Assembly: GCA_028287665.1 (NCBI GenBank)
Contig: JAQBPF010000502.1
Span: 1 to 5,937, forward strand
Reading direction: 5' to 3'
Origin: Deinococcus sp.
GTDB taxonomy: Bacteria > Deinococcota > Deinococci > Deinococcales > Deinococcaceae
DNA length: 5,937 nt
The position numbers were made by a program, and so were the translations under genes. The stretch's first letter is position 1. Every line of letters begins with the position of its first letter. Below, one piece after another: positions 1 to 5,062 of the stretch. Below the pieces are notes generated by a model. The model searched no databases and was not told the DNA's origin. It saw only the letters and a program-made list of their open reading frames with translations.

Positions 1-252
1 CTCCTTAAAGAAAATGCTGCGGGAGAACCTTCTTGAAGAAAAAGTGAGGCGGAGTGGAGCTGAACAGTTCGATTTGCACCGGGTCAAATCTTGAACCCAG
101 CATAAATAGTTTTGCTGACCGCGCCCCAGTTGTGGAACGCGGTGCAAGAATTGAGATAAAGCTCAGGCCAAGCCGCACCCTGGCCGAACGCTCATACGGG
201 ATGCCTGGCCCAGACGGGCAAACCGGGGAGGCTGCCCTCGTCAGTCCGGCTC
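1..252. other. Left-edge region without an assignable gene
   Basis: I see no gene I can support here. Two plus-strand frames enter from the left edge and end quickly: one reads LLKENAAGEPS and stops at 34-36, the other gives about 30 charged residues and stops at 92-94. Either could be the last codons of an upstream gene, but both are too short to judge. The first 120 bases are AT-richer than the coding regions. The right part holds the hairpin downstream of aroA, listed separately. No tRNA-like cloverleaf was noticed. Confidence 0.4.
213..242 (-). terminator. Hairpin just downstream of aroA, possible terminator
   Basis: GACGGGCA at 213-220 pairs with TGCCCTCGTC at 233-242, giving GACG and GGCA arms with a 2-base bulge and a 12-base GC-rich loop. 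On the minus strand it lies 10 bases past the aroA stop codon, where a terminator would be expected. No T tract follows, so it would be a non-canonical or weak terminator, or only an mRNA-end stabiliser. Confidence 0.3.
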
Positions 253-1578
253 TCAGTGGGCGTCTGTGGGCAGATAGTCGAAGCGGGCGCCCAGGGTTTC
301 CAGATGCCGGAAAAACTGCGGATAGCTTTTGCGGATGTGGTGTGCGCCCGTGATCCGGAGAGGCGCTTGTGCCCGCAATCCCAGCAGAGTCAGCAGCATG
401 ATCATGCGGTGGTCGCCGTGCCCGTCCACGGTCAGGCCGCCCGCGATGGTCTGCGTTCCCGTGATGGTCAGGCTGTCCTCTGTTTCCGACGTGCTCAGGC
501 CCAAGCGGTCCAGTTCAGCCCGCGTATCGCTGATGCGGTCGCATTCTTTGAGGCGCAGGGTATACACGTTTTCCCAGGTGGTGGTACCGGATGCGGCGGC
601 GGCAGCGGCACTCAGCGCCTGTACCGCATCGGTAAAACCGTCTCCGTCGCGGTTTACCGCTGTCAGTGGCAGGCCGCCGCGCACGATCAGCGTATCCCCT
701 TCGCGGGTGATGTCAGCGCCCATCTGACGCAGCACATCCACGGCCTCGCGCTCGCCCTGAAGATCCTGCTCGCGCAGATTGCTGAGGCGCAGCACGCCGG
801 GGCGGGTGGCCGCAGCCGCCAGCAGCGCCGCACTGCCGGGGTAGTCACCGGGAACCAACACCCGTCCAGCACGGTAGCGTTGCCCACCCGGAATAGAGAT
901 GCGGCTGAGGTCCTCACTGGCACTGGCCTGCACCCCAAACGCGGCGAGGGTATCCAGCGTCTGGCGCAGAGGCGCGTGGCTCTTGATATCGCCGGTCAGG
1001 CGCAAATCGAGGCCGCCGGGCAGCAGAGGAGCCAGAAACATCAGGGCGCTGGCGTACTGGCTGGAACGTTCGGCACTGACCTCTACCAGGCCGCCCCTCA
1101 CAGGCCCAGAAATGGAGATGGGCAGCCGTCCGTCCTCGCTGCTGACCCGTGCGCCCAGACGCTCCAGGGCTTCCAGCAGGTCGCCCTGTGGCCGCTTTCC
1201 CAGCGAATCGGGGTAATCGGTGACGAATCTGGTGTCGGTGGTCAGTGCCGCCACACCCATCAGGAAACGGGCCACTGCGCCTGCATTGCCCGGATTCAGG
1301 GTCACGCCCACCGCCGGATGTGCGCCGAACCCCCGGATCACGGCGTCGTCTCCGATCAGTTCCACACCCACGCCCCAGTCAGAGAGGCAACGCAGCATCG
1401 CCTCGGCATCCTCGCTGGTGGCCACGCCCACCACACGGGTTTCTCCGGGGGCCAATGCCGCTGCCAGCAGATAACGGGTGGTGTAATTCTTGCTGGGTTG
1501 TGCCCGCAACTCGCCCCGCAATTCGGCTACGGGGTAGACCATCACATCAAAACGTTCGGGCATTCCATCTGCACTCAT
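253..1578 (-). CDS. aroA: 3-phosphoshikimate 1-carboxyvinyltransferase (EPSP synthase)
   Basis: EPSP synthase moves the enolpyruvyl group of PEP onto shikimate-3-phosphate in the cytoplasmic shikimate pathway to chorismate. From the 1578 start the protein is 441 residues, normal for the family. Visible family motifs are the N-terminal substrate loop PSKNYTTR (28-35), the PEP loop GNAGAVARF (97-105), KRPQGDL (128-134), SSQYASAL (172-179), the catalytic Asp in DGFTDAVQAL (Asp317), LRLKECDR (341-348, with Lys344 and Glu345), DGHGDHRM (385-392) and the C-terminal Lys417. The PEP loop is unusual: the canonical NAGTAMRP Thr and Pro are Ala101 and Phe105. The 1578 ATG has no Shine-Dalgarno, but AATACT ends 7 bases upstream, suggesting a leaderless start. 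An in-frame ATG at 1563 is the alternative. Codons are open further upstream to 1767, but that part reads as non-coding. The gene stands alone and diverges from the 1707 gene. Confidence 0.96.
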   Translation of the reverse strand: MSADGMPERFDVMVYPVAELRGELRAQPSKNYTTRYLLAAALAPGETRVVGVATSEDAEAMLRCLSDWGVGVELIGDDAVIRGFGAHPAVGVTLNPGNAGAVARFLMGVAALTTDTRFVTDYPDSLGKRPQGDLLEALERLGARVSSEDGRLPISISGPVRGGLVEVSAERSSQYASALMFLAPLLPGGLDLRLTGDIKSHAPLRQTLDTLAAFGVQASASEDLSRISIPGGQRYRAGRVLVPGDYPGSAALLAAAATRPGVLRLSNLREQDLQGEREAVDVLRQMGADITREGDTLIVRGGLPLTAVNRDGDGFTDAVQALSAAAAAASGTTTWENVYTLRLKECDRISDTRAELDRLGLSTSETEDSLTITGTQTIAGGLTVDGHGDHRMIMLLTLLGLRAQAPLRITGAHHIRKSYPQFFRHLETLGARFDYLPTDAH

Positions 1579-1585
1579 GGCGTTC

Positions 1586-1591
1586 AGTATT
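1586..1591 (-). promoter_or_regulatory. Candidate -10 box of leaderless aroA
   Basis: AATACT on the minus strand ends 7 bases before the ATG at 1578. It agrees with TATAAT at four of six positions. That spacing puts transcription start at or next to the start codon. No convincing -35 element was found 16-18 bases further out. Confidence 0.4.
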
Positions 1592-1694
1592 GCGCGGCAG
1601 CGGGCCGCCAGCAGGCAGGCAGGCAAGACAGGGGCCTCCGCCTGCACCCGCATCTCAGCCAAAACGCCCCCATTCCGATCAGGAAGGCAAATCA

Positions 1695-1700
1695 TACAGT
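1695..1700 (+). promoter_or_regulatory. Candidate -10 box for the 1707 gene
   Basis: TACAGT fits the TANNNT pattern and is separated by only six bases (GGGCCC) from the GTG at 1707, so the mRNA would begin at or beside the start codon. This box is the main reason for choosing GTG 1707. An AGGAAGG at 1681-1687 lies too far away (19 bases) to act as a ribosome site. Confidence 0.45.
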
Positions 1701-1706
1701 GGGCCC

Positions 1707-2138
1707 GTGGCTCCTTTCCCCACCGGCCAGCGCTGCACATACCGCACCCGCCCCGGTGAGGAAACATCTACGGCATTGATCCTGAAGCGCGGAGATTTGC
1801 CGCTTGGCCCCGTGCTGCACGTTCGACTGGACAGTTTATGGTTACACAATCCACTGACCGACAGCGGCATGCAGACGGAACTGGGGCGACTGCCCATCAC
1901 CGAGGCAGTGGCCCAGGCGTGCCTGACTGGATTGGTCGAAAAACACGCGACCTTGTCCACAGACCTCAGCGGCTATCAGCAGTGGCGAACCGCGTTGGAC
2001 GCCGGGGAGGCGGGCGTAGTTGCCGCCTCTCTGGCCCAGATCGTGGAAGCGCTGGAGGAAGCGATCAACGCCAATGCCGAGGCCATGAGGGTGCACATCA
2101 GCACTGATGGCCTGTTTGAAAAGCGCAACCTGAATTGA
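1707..2138 (+). CDS. Uncharacterised 143-residue soluble protein
   Basis: I do not recognise this family. The product is mildly acidic, with no signal peptide and no membrane segment, so it is probably cytoplasmic. Residues 20-50 look beta-rich (STALILKRGDLPLG, then VLHVRLDSLWL). Residues 63-130 look helical, ending in a regular amphipathic stretch rich in Ala, Glu and Asn (about 105-128). The frame is open far upstream, but that part is the antisense of aroA. The GTG at 1707 is chosen because TACAGT sits six bases before it. A TTG at 1776 preceded by GGTGAGG would give a 120-residue form but would lose the ordinary-looking PTGQRCTYRTRPGEE segment. It diverges from aroA and ends 16 bp from a convergent gene, so it is probably transcribed alone. 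I call it real from composition and the promoter fit; no function is inferred. Confidence 0.7.
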   Translation: MAPFPTGQRCTYRTRPGEETSTALILKRGDLPLGPVLHVRLDSLWLHNPLTDSGMQTELGRLPITEAVAQACLTGLVEKHATLSTDLSGYQQWRTALDAGEAGVVAASLAQIVEALEEAINANAEAMRVHISTDGLFEKRNLN

Positions 2139-2154
2139 CAACGGTGCAGGGGAT

Positions 2155-2523
2155 TCAATACGTCGTGGCCGTCAACTGCGCCTGTCCCAACGTCAGGGCC
2201 ACCTCAAAACCGTTGGGCAGGCGCGTCACCATACAGGCACTGACCCTGGCCTCCGCCGCGCCGCCCCGGTAGCTTCCCCGGCAATCCTCACCTGATCCAG
2301 CTTCTAAAAATGGTCGGGCCGGATCGCTGGTCCATGCCCGCTGAGCCGCCGTCTGTACGCTGCGGGCATAGGTGCGGGCTGCTGCCAGATCTGCGCTGCG
2401 AGTCTGGCGAGTATTGAGGCCCAGTCCGACCAGCACGGCCAGGGCCAGCGGCAAGATCAACCAACGCGGCGGCAGTCGAAGTCGGGAGGGTTGTCTTCGG
2501 GAGGAACGCATCTCATTCGGCAT
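2155..2523 (-). CDS. Small single-pass membrane protein with pilin-like tail
   Basis: The 122-residue product has an Arg-rich N terminus (about 6-20), one hydrophobic helix (about 21-36) and an exported tail. The tail starts with an amphipathic helix (AARTYARSVQTAAQRAW, 48-64), then carries two cysteines (81 and 97) and ends in short beta-like stretches (FEVALTL and AQLTATTY). This order, membrane helix continuing into a charged helix, Cys pair and beta end, is that of type IV pilins and pseudopilins. However, the prepilin peptidase site (Gly before Phe, Glu at +5) is absent, so it is at best an unprocessed relative. The positive N terminus predicts a cytoplasmic N and an outside C terminus. 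The 4609-4956 product has a matching plan. The start is uncertain: ATG at 2523 gives the longest form, while ATG at 2511 lies 10 bases after TAAGAT. No clear ribosome site precedes either. It converges with the 1707 gene. Confidence 0.7.
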   Translation of the reverse strand: MPNEMRSSRRQPSRLRLPPRWLILPLALAVLVGLGLNTRQTRSADLAAARTYARSVQTAAQRAWTSDPARPFLEAGSGEDCRGSYRGGAAEARVSACMVTRLPNGFEVALTLGQAQLTATTY

Positions 2524-2771
2524 CTTAGCCCCGCCGCACCATTCCCGATGCTCTCCCGGGCCTCAGGCAACAGTTGTGACATGACACTAAGAAAATTCAA
2601 GCCAGTCAATCAAATTGAGACAAATGTCCCTCAAGGTCAGTGGGTCACTTCTATGCAGCAGGGCTCTACATTGATACTCTCTGATTTCACTCAAAACTGA
2701 CCCTGAGTTTCAGTACAGACCCTCATCACTGCTTGGCAGAACTGTAAGAGATCATCATTAAATTTTATTAA

Positions 2772-2798
2772 GGCCAGGCGCATGATGAGTTCGGCCAG
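2772..2798 (+). repeat. Direct repeat GGCCAG, 21-bp period
   Basis: GGCCAG occurs at 2772-2777 and again at 2793-2798. The 21-bp spacing is two turns of B-DNA, so a protein bound to both copies would sit on one face. A six-base GC-rich match in this region may also be chance. Confidence 0.25.
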
Positions 2799-2815
2799 AA
2801 CGTTAAGTGGTGCTC

Positions 2816-2850
2816 GAGCGCCCAAATTTATTCAGCCGCTCTTTGCGGTT
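2816..2850 (+). promoter_or_regulatory. Mutually exclusive hairpins in the rhodopsin leader
   Basis: AGCCGC (2834-2839) can pair with GCGGTT (2845-2850) around a TCTTT loop, with one G-U pair. Alternatively, CGCTC (2837-2841) can pair perfectly with GAGCG (2816-2820). The two pairings share 2837-2839 and cannot coexist. They lie about 60-95 bases before the rhodopsin ATG, so they would act in the mRNA only if transcription starts upstream of 2816, which is not shown. Confidence 0.25.
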
Positions 2851-2896
2851 GCGACCTGCCGTCTTGTGATTTTAGTAGCCATATAGAACGGTATCT

Positions 2897-2903
2897 GGGG
2901 GGA
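2897..2903 (+). promoter_or_regulatory. Shine-Dalgarno of the rhodopsin gene
   Basis: GGGGGGA, six bases before the ATG at 2910, is a good fit to the anti-Shine-Dalgarno sequence and fixes this start. It is the only convincing ribosome site at normal spacing in the window, which implies a rhodopsin mRNA with a real 5' leader, unlike the neighbouring genes. Confidence 0.7.
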
Positions 2904-2909
2904 ACAACA

Positions 2910-3797
2910 ATGAAACGTGTGCTGCCATTCCTTGGCGTCTTGTTTGCTGGTGTCGCTCTTGCCCAAACCAATGTCGGCGGGCCAGACACTTCCGGGCCAG
3001 CTCTTACCGCAGGTCAGTACAACCTGATCTACAACTTCTTCTCGTTTGCTATCGCGGCTATGGGTGCCTCTGCCATCTTCTTCTTCCTGTCACGTTCCAA
3101 CGTGGCTCCCAAGTACCGGGTGGCGCTGCTGATCAGCGGCGTTGTGGTAAGTATCGCGGCCTACCACTATGTCCGGATCTTCAACTCCTTCGAGGCCGCC
3201 TACGCCCTGAATGCGGCGGGCGTATATGCGCCGACCACCGTGCCCTTCAACGATGCCTACCGCTACGTCGACTGGCTGCTGACCGTGCCCCTGCTGCTGG
3301 TCGAAGCGGTTGCCGTGCTGGCCCTGGCCCGCAGCGTGGCCAATAGCCTGATTTTGCGCCTGGCCGTGGCCGCCGTTCTGATGATCGCTCTGGGTTATCC
3401 CGGCGAGGTGGCCAACGACACTGGAACCCGCTTCCTGTGGGGCACGCTCAGCACCATTCCTTTCCTGTACATCCTCTACATCCTGTGGGTCGAATTGGCC
3501 CGCGCCACCGAACGTCAGACGGCTGAAGTGAAGGTGCTGGTCCGCAATCTGCGCCTGTTGCTGCTGGCGTCCTGGGGCGTGTATCCCATCGCCTACATCC
3601 TGCCGATGCTGGGCATTGTCGGCTCAGGGGCAGTGGTGGGCGTGCAGGTCGGTTACACCATTGCCGATGTGCTGGCCAAGCCCCTCTTCGGTCTGCTGAT
3701 CTACGCCATCGCTGTTGCCAAAACCCGCGATGATGGTGGAGTGGTGCAGGAGGTCAATACCGCGGGTGCGCCGCTTTCCGTCAACGCCTCCGACTGA
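2910..3797 (+). CDS. Xanthorhodopsin-like light-driven proton pump
   Basis: This is a type 1 (microbial) rhodopsin: seven helices holding retinal and predicted to export protons in light. The 295-residue precursor starts with a signal peptide (MKRVLPFLGV..., likely cut after ALA at 18). Helices lie at about 34-60, 68-92, 112-140, 145-165, 174-196, 210-233 and 242-270. The retinal Schiff-base lysine is Lys257 in ADVLAKP, with Asp253 as second counter-ion. Helix C (RYVDWLLTVPLLLVE) gives Arg118, acceptor Asp121, Thr125 and donor Glu132, the DTE set of outward proton pumps. His86 (AAYHYVRIF) matches the His that pairs with the acceptor Asp. Leu129 aligns with proteorhodopsin residue 105, predicting green absorption. 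Gly178 in WGTLST aligns with the Phe of green proteorhodopsin at the fenestration, the glycine that lets xanthorhodopsin hold a carotenoid antenna. From memory the protein closely resembles Thermus rhodopsin. No retinal-forming oxygenase gene is in the window. It has its own ribosome site and leader, with a hairpin after its stop. Confidence 0.95.
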   Translation: MKRVLPFLGVLFAGVALAQTNVGGPDTSGPALTAGQYNLIYNFFSFAIAAMGASAIFFFLSRSNVAPKYRVALLISGVVVSIAAYHYVRIFNSFEAAYALNAAGVYAPTTVPFNDAYRYVDWLLTVPLLLVEAVAVLALARSVANSLILRLAVAAVLMIALGYPGEVANDTGTRFLWGTLSTIPFLYILYILWVELARATERQTAEVKVLVRNLRLLLLASWGVYPIAYILPMLGIVGSGAVVGVQVGYTIADVLAKPLFGLLIYAIAVAKTRDDGGVVQEVNTAGAPLSVNASD

Positions 3798-3829
3798 GAG
3801 ATACCTGCTTCAAAACCTATGGCATGAAC

Positions 3830-3859
3830 AGAGGCCGCCTCTATTGAGAAGCGGCCTCT
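3830..3859. terminator. Strong hairpin between convergent genes
   Basis: AGAGGCCGC (3830-3838) and GCGGCCTCT (3851-3859) form a perfect 9-bp stem around a 12-base loop, 32 bases past the rhodopsin stop and 54 bases past the stop of the minus-strand gene ending at 3914. Inside the loop, CTC and GAG could pair further. Neither side has a T tract, so termination would have to work without the usual U-run. Position and symmetry favour a shared bidirectional terminator. Confidence 0.65.
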
Positions 3860-3913
3860 ACTCGTACATATTGGTCGTGAACACTGGTCTACCCAGCCCC
3901 CAGCACTGCGTTG

Positions 3914-4468
3914 TTACTGAACGAATTCCCCACCGTGACGGGCAGCAGCGGCGGCCACCACATCGTGCGGCACCGAATCGTCGACGGCAATGGTCCGGCC
4001 CCCGTTGGACACCGTGCTGTTCATGCGGTCGTAATGCTCATCGTCTACGTCATAGCTGCTGTTGTAGGCCCCGGTGCCGTTGGTTTCGTCTACACCCGCT
4101 GCACCGCCGATGGCGCCCACGCCTGCACCCACACCCGAACCGAGCGCGGCCATGCCCAGAATGACCGGAATGGCTGCCAGGCCGCCGGTTGCCACGGTGG
4201 CCACCACGCCTGCCACTGCACCTACGGCCACGCCTACACCCGTGCCTTTCACTGCGCCCGCGCCTGCATCCTCTGGTGTACCGCCGCCGTAGTCGGCATC
4301 CCGTTCATCAAGAACGCCCGTGGTGCTGGCCATGCTGCTGTCGGTCATCCCACCGCTGCGGCGGTTCAGAGACGCCGAGCCCATTTCGGGCCGAATAACG
4401 CCCTGGCTCTGCAGGTCCTGCACAAAGGCGTCGGCTTGCGCCACCGTCGGGAACATCAGATGTTTCAT
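3914..4468 (-). CDS. Glycine-zipper protein of general-stress (YflT-like) type
   Basis: The 184-residue product has three parts. The N terminus ([20 protein letters not shown], then SQGV) looks like the beta-alpha opening of the YflT/general-stress-protein-17M fold. A polar, flexible stretch (25-68) follows. Then comes a Gly/Ala/Val-rich segment (69-125) with repeated GxxxG spacing (for example Gly75, 79, 83, 87 and the [13 protein letters not shown] run), long enough for two close-packed membrane helices. The last 50 residues include [19 protein letters not shown] and RHGGEF, resembling the closing beta-alpha unit seen in such proteins. So the fold appears interrupted by a glycine zipper, as known in bacterial proteins of this class. 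Family membership is from pattern memory and the job is unknown; envelope or stress association is inferred. The ATG at 4468 is chosen because it opens the conserved-looking N terminus. CACACT ends seven bases before it, and a 17-bp palindrome abuts it. Confidence 0.8.
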   Translation of the reverse strand: MKHLMFPTVAQADAFVQDLQSQGVIRPEMGSASLNRRSGGMTDSSMASTTGVLDERDADYGGGTPEDAGAGAVKGTGVGVAVGAVAGVVATVATGGLAAIPVILGMAALGSGVGAGVGAIGGAAGVDETNGTGAYNSSYDVDDEHYDRMNSTVSNGGRTIAVDDSVPHDVVAAAAARHGGEFVQ

Positions 4469-4485
4469 GTCTCACAGTGTGAAAC
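4469..4485. promoter_or_regulatory. 17-bp palindrome abutting a start codon, candidate operator
   Basis: GTCTCACAGTGTGAAAC pairs with itself at seven of eight positions around a central G, with arms TCACA and TGTGA. It touches the ATG at 4468 and overlaps the expected -10 box and transcription start, so a protein bound here would block expression. The half-sites are those of CRP-type sites but in the opposite order and with no 6-bp spacer, so it is not a classical CRP site. Confidence 0.4.
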
Positions 4486-4534
4486 GGTCACGATCTTTAC
4501 AGATGAGATGCCTGCCAAAGACGGTTTAGGCCAT

Positions 4535-4558
4535 CCAGAGGTCATCCATACACTCTGG
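4535..4558. repeat. Inverted repeat CCAGAG/CTCTGG
   Basis: CCAGAG (4535-4540) and CTCTGG (4553-4558) form a perfect 6-bp stem with a 12-base loop. On the plus strand a short TTTT follows at once, which looks like a terminator, but no plus-strand gene precedes it. On the minus strand, which carries the genes on both sides, no T tract follows. It lies between the two minus-strand genes and could end the 4609-4956 transcript weakly. Confidence 0.3.
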
Positions 4559-4608
4559 CGGTTTTATCTGACTTTAAAGCTAAGCGTCACATTCACATGC
4601 CTCTCAGG

Positions 4609-4956
4609 CTACTTGTTCAGTCGGTACTGCCGACCGCCTTCTATGTTCAGAAGTGCTTCTGGCTTGCCCGCGACCACTTTGACGGTGCAGGACGTGACCG
4701 TATCAGGCAGCGGAGTATTCAGCAGATCGGCACAGTTTTGTTCGTAAGAAATGTTGGGGGAAGGCTTGCTGGCCAGAGCGGCCTGCACAGCGCGGGAGCC
4801 GTACTGCCGAGCGGCGCGGCCCTGAAAGCTGAAGGTGGCGACCAGCAGACCGATCAGGGCACAGAATCCCAGCAGAATCCACAGAAAGGTGCGGAAGATA
4901 GTTTTGCGCTGGGCATCGCTGATGGTGCGCAGGGGTGGCTGACTGGGCGTACTCAT
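4609..4956 (-). CDS. Small single-pass membrane protein, pilin-like tail
   Basis: The 115-residue product has a polar, basic N terminus (1-22), one long hydrophobic helix (about 23-43) and an exported tail. The tail has an amphipathic helix (GRAARQYGSRAVQAALA, 46-62), a cysteine pair (75 and 90) and a beta-like end (TVKVVAG, then EALLNIEGGRQYRLNK). This is the same order as in the 2155-2523 product. Both have Ala-Ala-Arg-x-Tyr at residues 48-52, a Val-Gln-x-Ala a few residues on, cysteines 15-16 apart and 25 residues after the last cysteine. No prepilin peptidase motif is visible, so type IV pilin assembly is not implied; a pseudopilin-like fold anchored by an uncut helix is an inference. The 4956 ATG is supported by TAGGCT six bases upstream. 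It diverges from the 5063 gene across 106 bp. Confidence 0.8.
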   Translation of the reverse strand: MSTPSQPPLRTISDAQRKTIFRTFLWILLGFCALIGLLVATFSFQGRAARQYGSRAVQAALASKPSPNISYEQNCADLLNTPLPDTVTSCTVKVVAGKPEALLNIEGGRQYRLNK

Positions 4957-4962
4957 GGAGGC

Positions 4963-4968
4963 AGCCTA
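4963..4968 (-). promoter_or_regulatory. Candidate -10 box of the 4956 gene
   Basis: TAGGCT on the minus strand fits TANNNT and ends six bases before the ATG at 4956, which predicts a leaderless mRNA. TTGTCA further upstream (plus-strand 4991-4996) resembles a -35 box, but the 22-base spacer is too long to trust. Confidence 0.45.
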
Positions 4969-5047
4969 GCAAGGCAAAGAATCAGAGATATGACAAGGGC
5001 GGGCCAGACAGACGGGTGCCGGACGCAGCCGGGAGACGCAGACAGGC

Positions 5048-5053
5048 TACACT
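5048..5053 (+). promoter_or_regulatory. Candidate -10 box of the 5063 gene
   Basis: TACACT fits TANNNT and ends nine bases before the ATG at 5063, so the mRNA would start with only about two or three untranslated bases. No Shine-Dalgarno precedes this ATG and no clear -35 element was found. Confidence 0.4.
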
Positions 5054-5062
5054 GGGCCGCGT

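Larger units (their letters stand above)
2524..2909. other. AT-rich gene-free region upstream of the rhodopsin gene
   Basis: No gene is supported here. An ATG at 2581 opens 39 codons to 2700, but it has no ribosome site or -10 box and its codons look random. The stretch is visibly AT-richer than its flanks and contains several short dyads: TCAAT-caa-ATTGA (2606-2618), GACA-aa-TGTC (2619-2628), TTGAG/CTCAA (2615-2634) and ACTGA/TCAGT (2696-2714). It also has two GGCCAG copies 21 bp apart and alternative hairpins near the rhodopsin start. It presumably carries the rhodopsin promoter and the promoter of the minus-strand gene ending at 2155. I could not pick out one convincing -35/-10 pair: TTGGCA near 2734 followed by TAAATT has a spacer of about 20. 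Confidence 0.5.

Noticed and set aside
2..94. Possible 3' end of an upstream gene (about 30 codons)
   Set aside because: A second frame is also open at the edge (to 36) and neither shows a known motif, so no coding call is justified.
256..1779. Long plus-strand open frame antisense to aroA
   Set aside because: It reads through aroA in the opposite direction, with His/Gln/Arg/Gly-heavy composition and no domain. The minus strand carries all EPSP synthase motifs.
2615..2634. Possible radiation/desiccation response motif
   Set aside because: The dyad has GACA before TGTC, the reverse of the known deinococcal motif core, and lacks its flanking bases.
2581..2700. Possible 39-residue peptide gene upstream of the rhodopsin
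   Set aside because: It has no ribosome site, no -10 box and no recognisable peptide; short open frames are expected in AT-rich gaps.
4469..4485. Classical CRP site
   Set aside because: The order is TCACA then TGTGA with one base between, not TGTGA-N6-TCACA.
3911..4747. Plus-strand open frame of 278 codons
   Set aside because: It is antisense to the glycine-zipper gene and part of the next gene; its His/Ala/Cys-rich translation is typical of a shadow frame.
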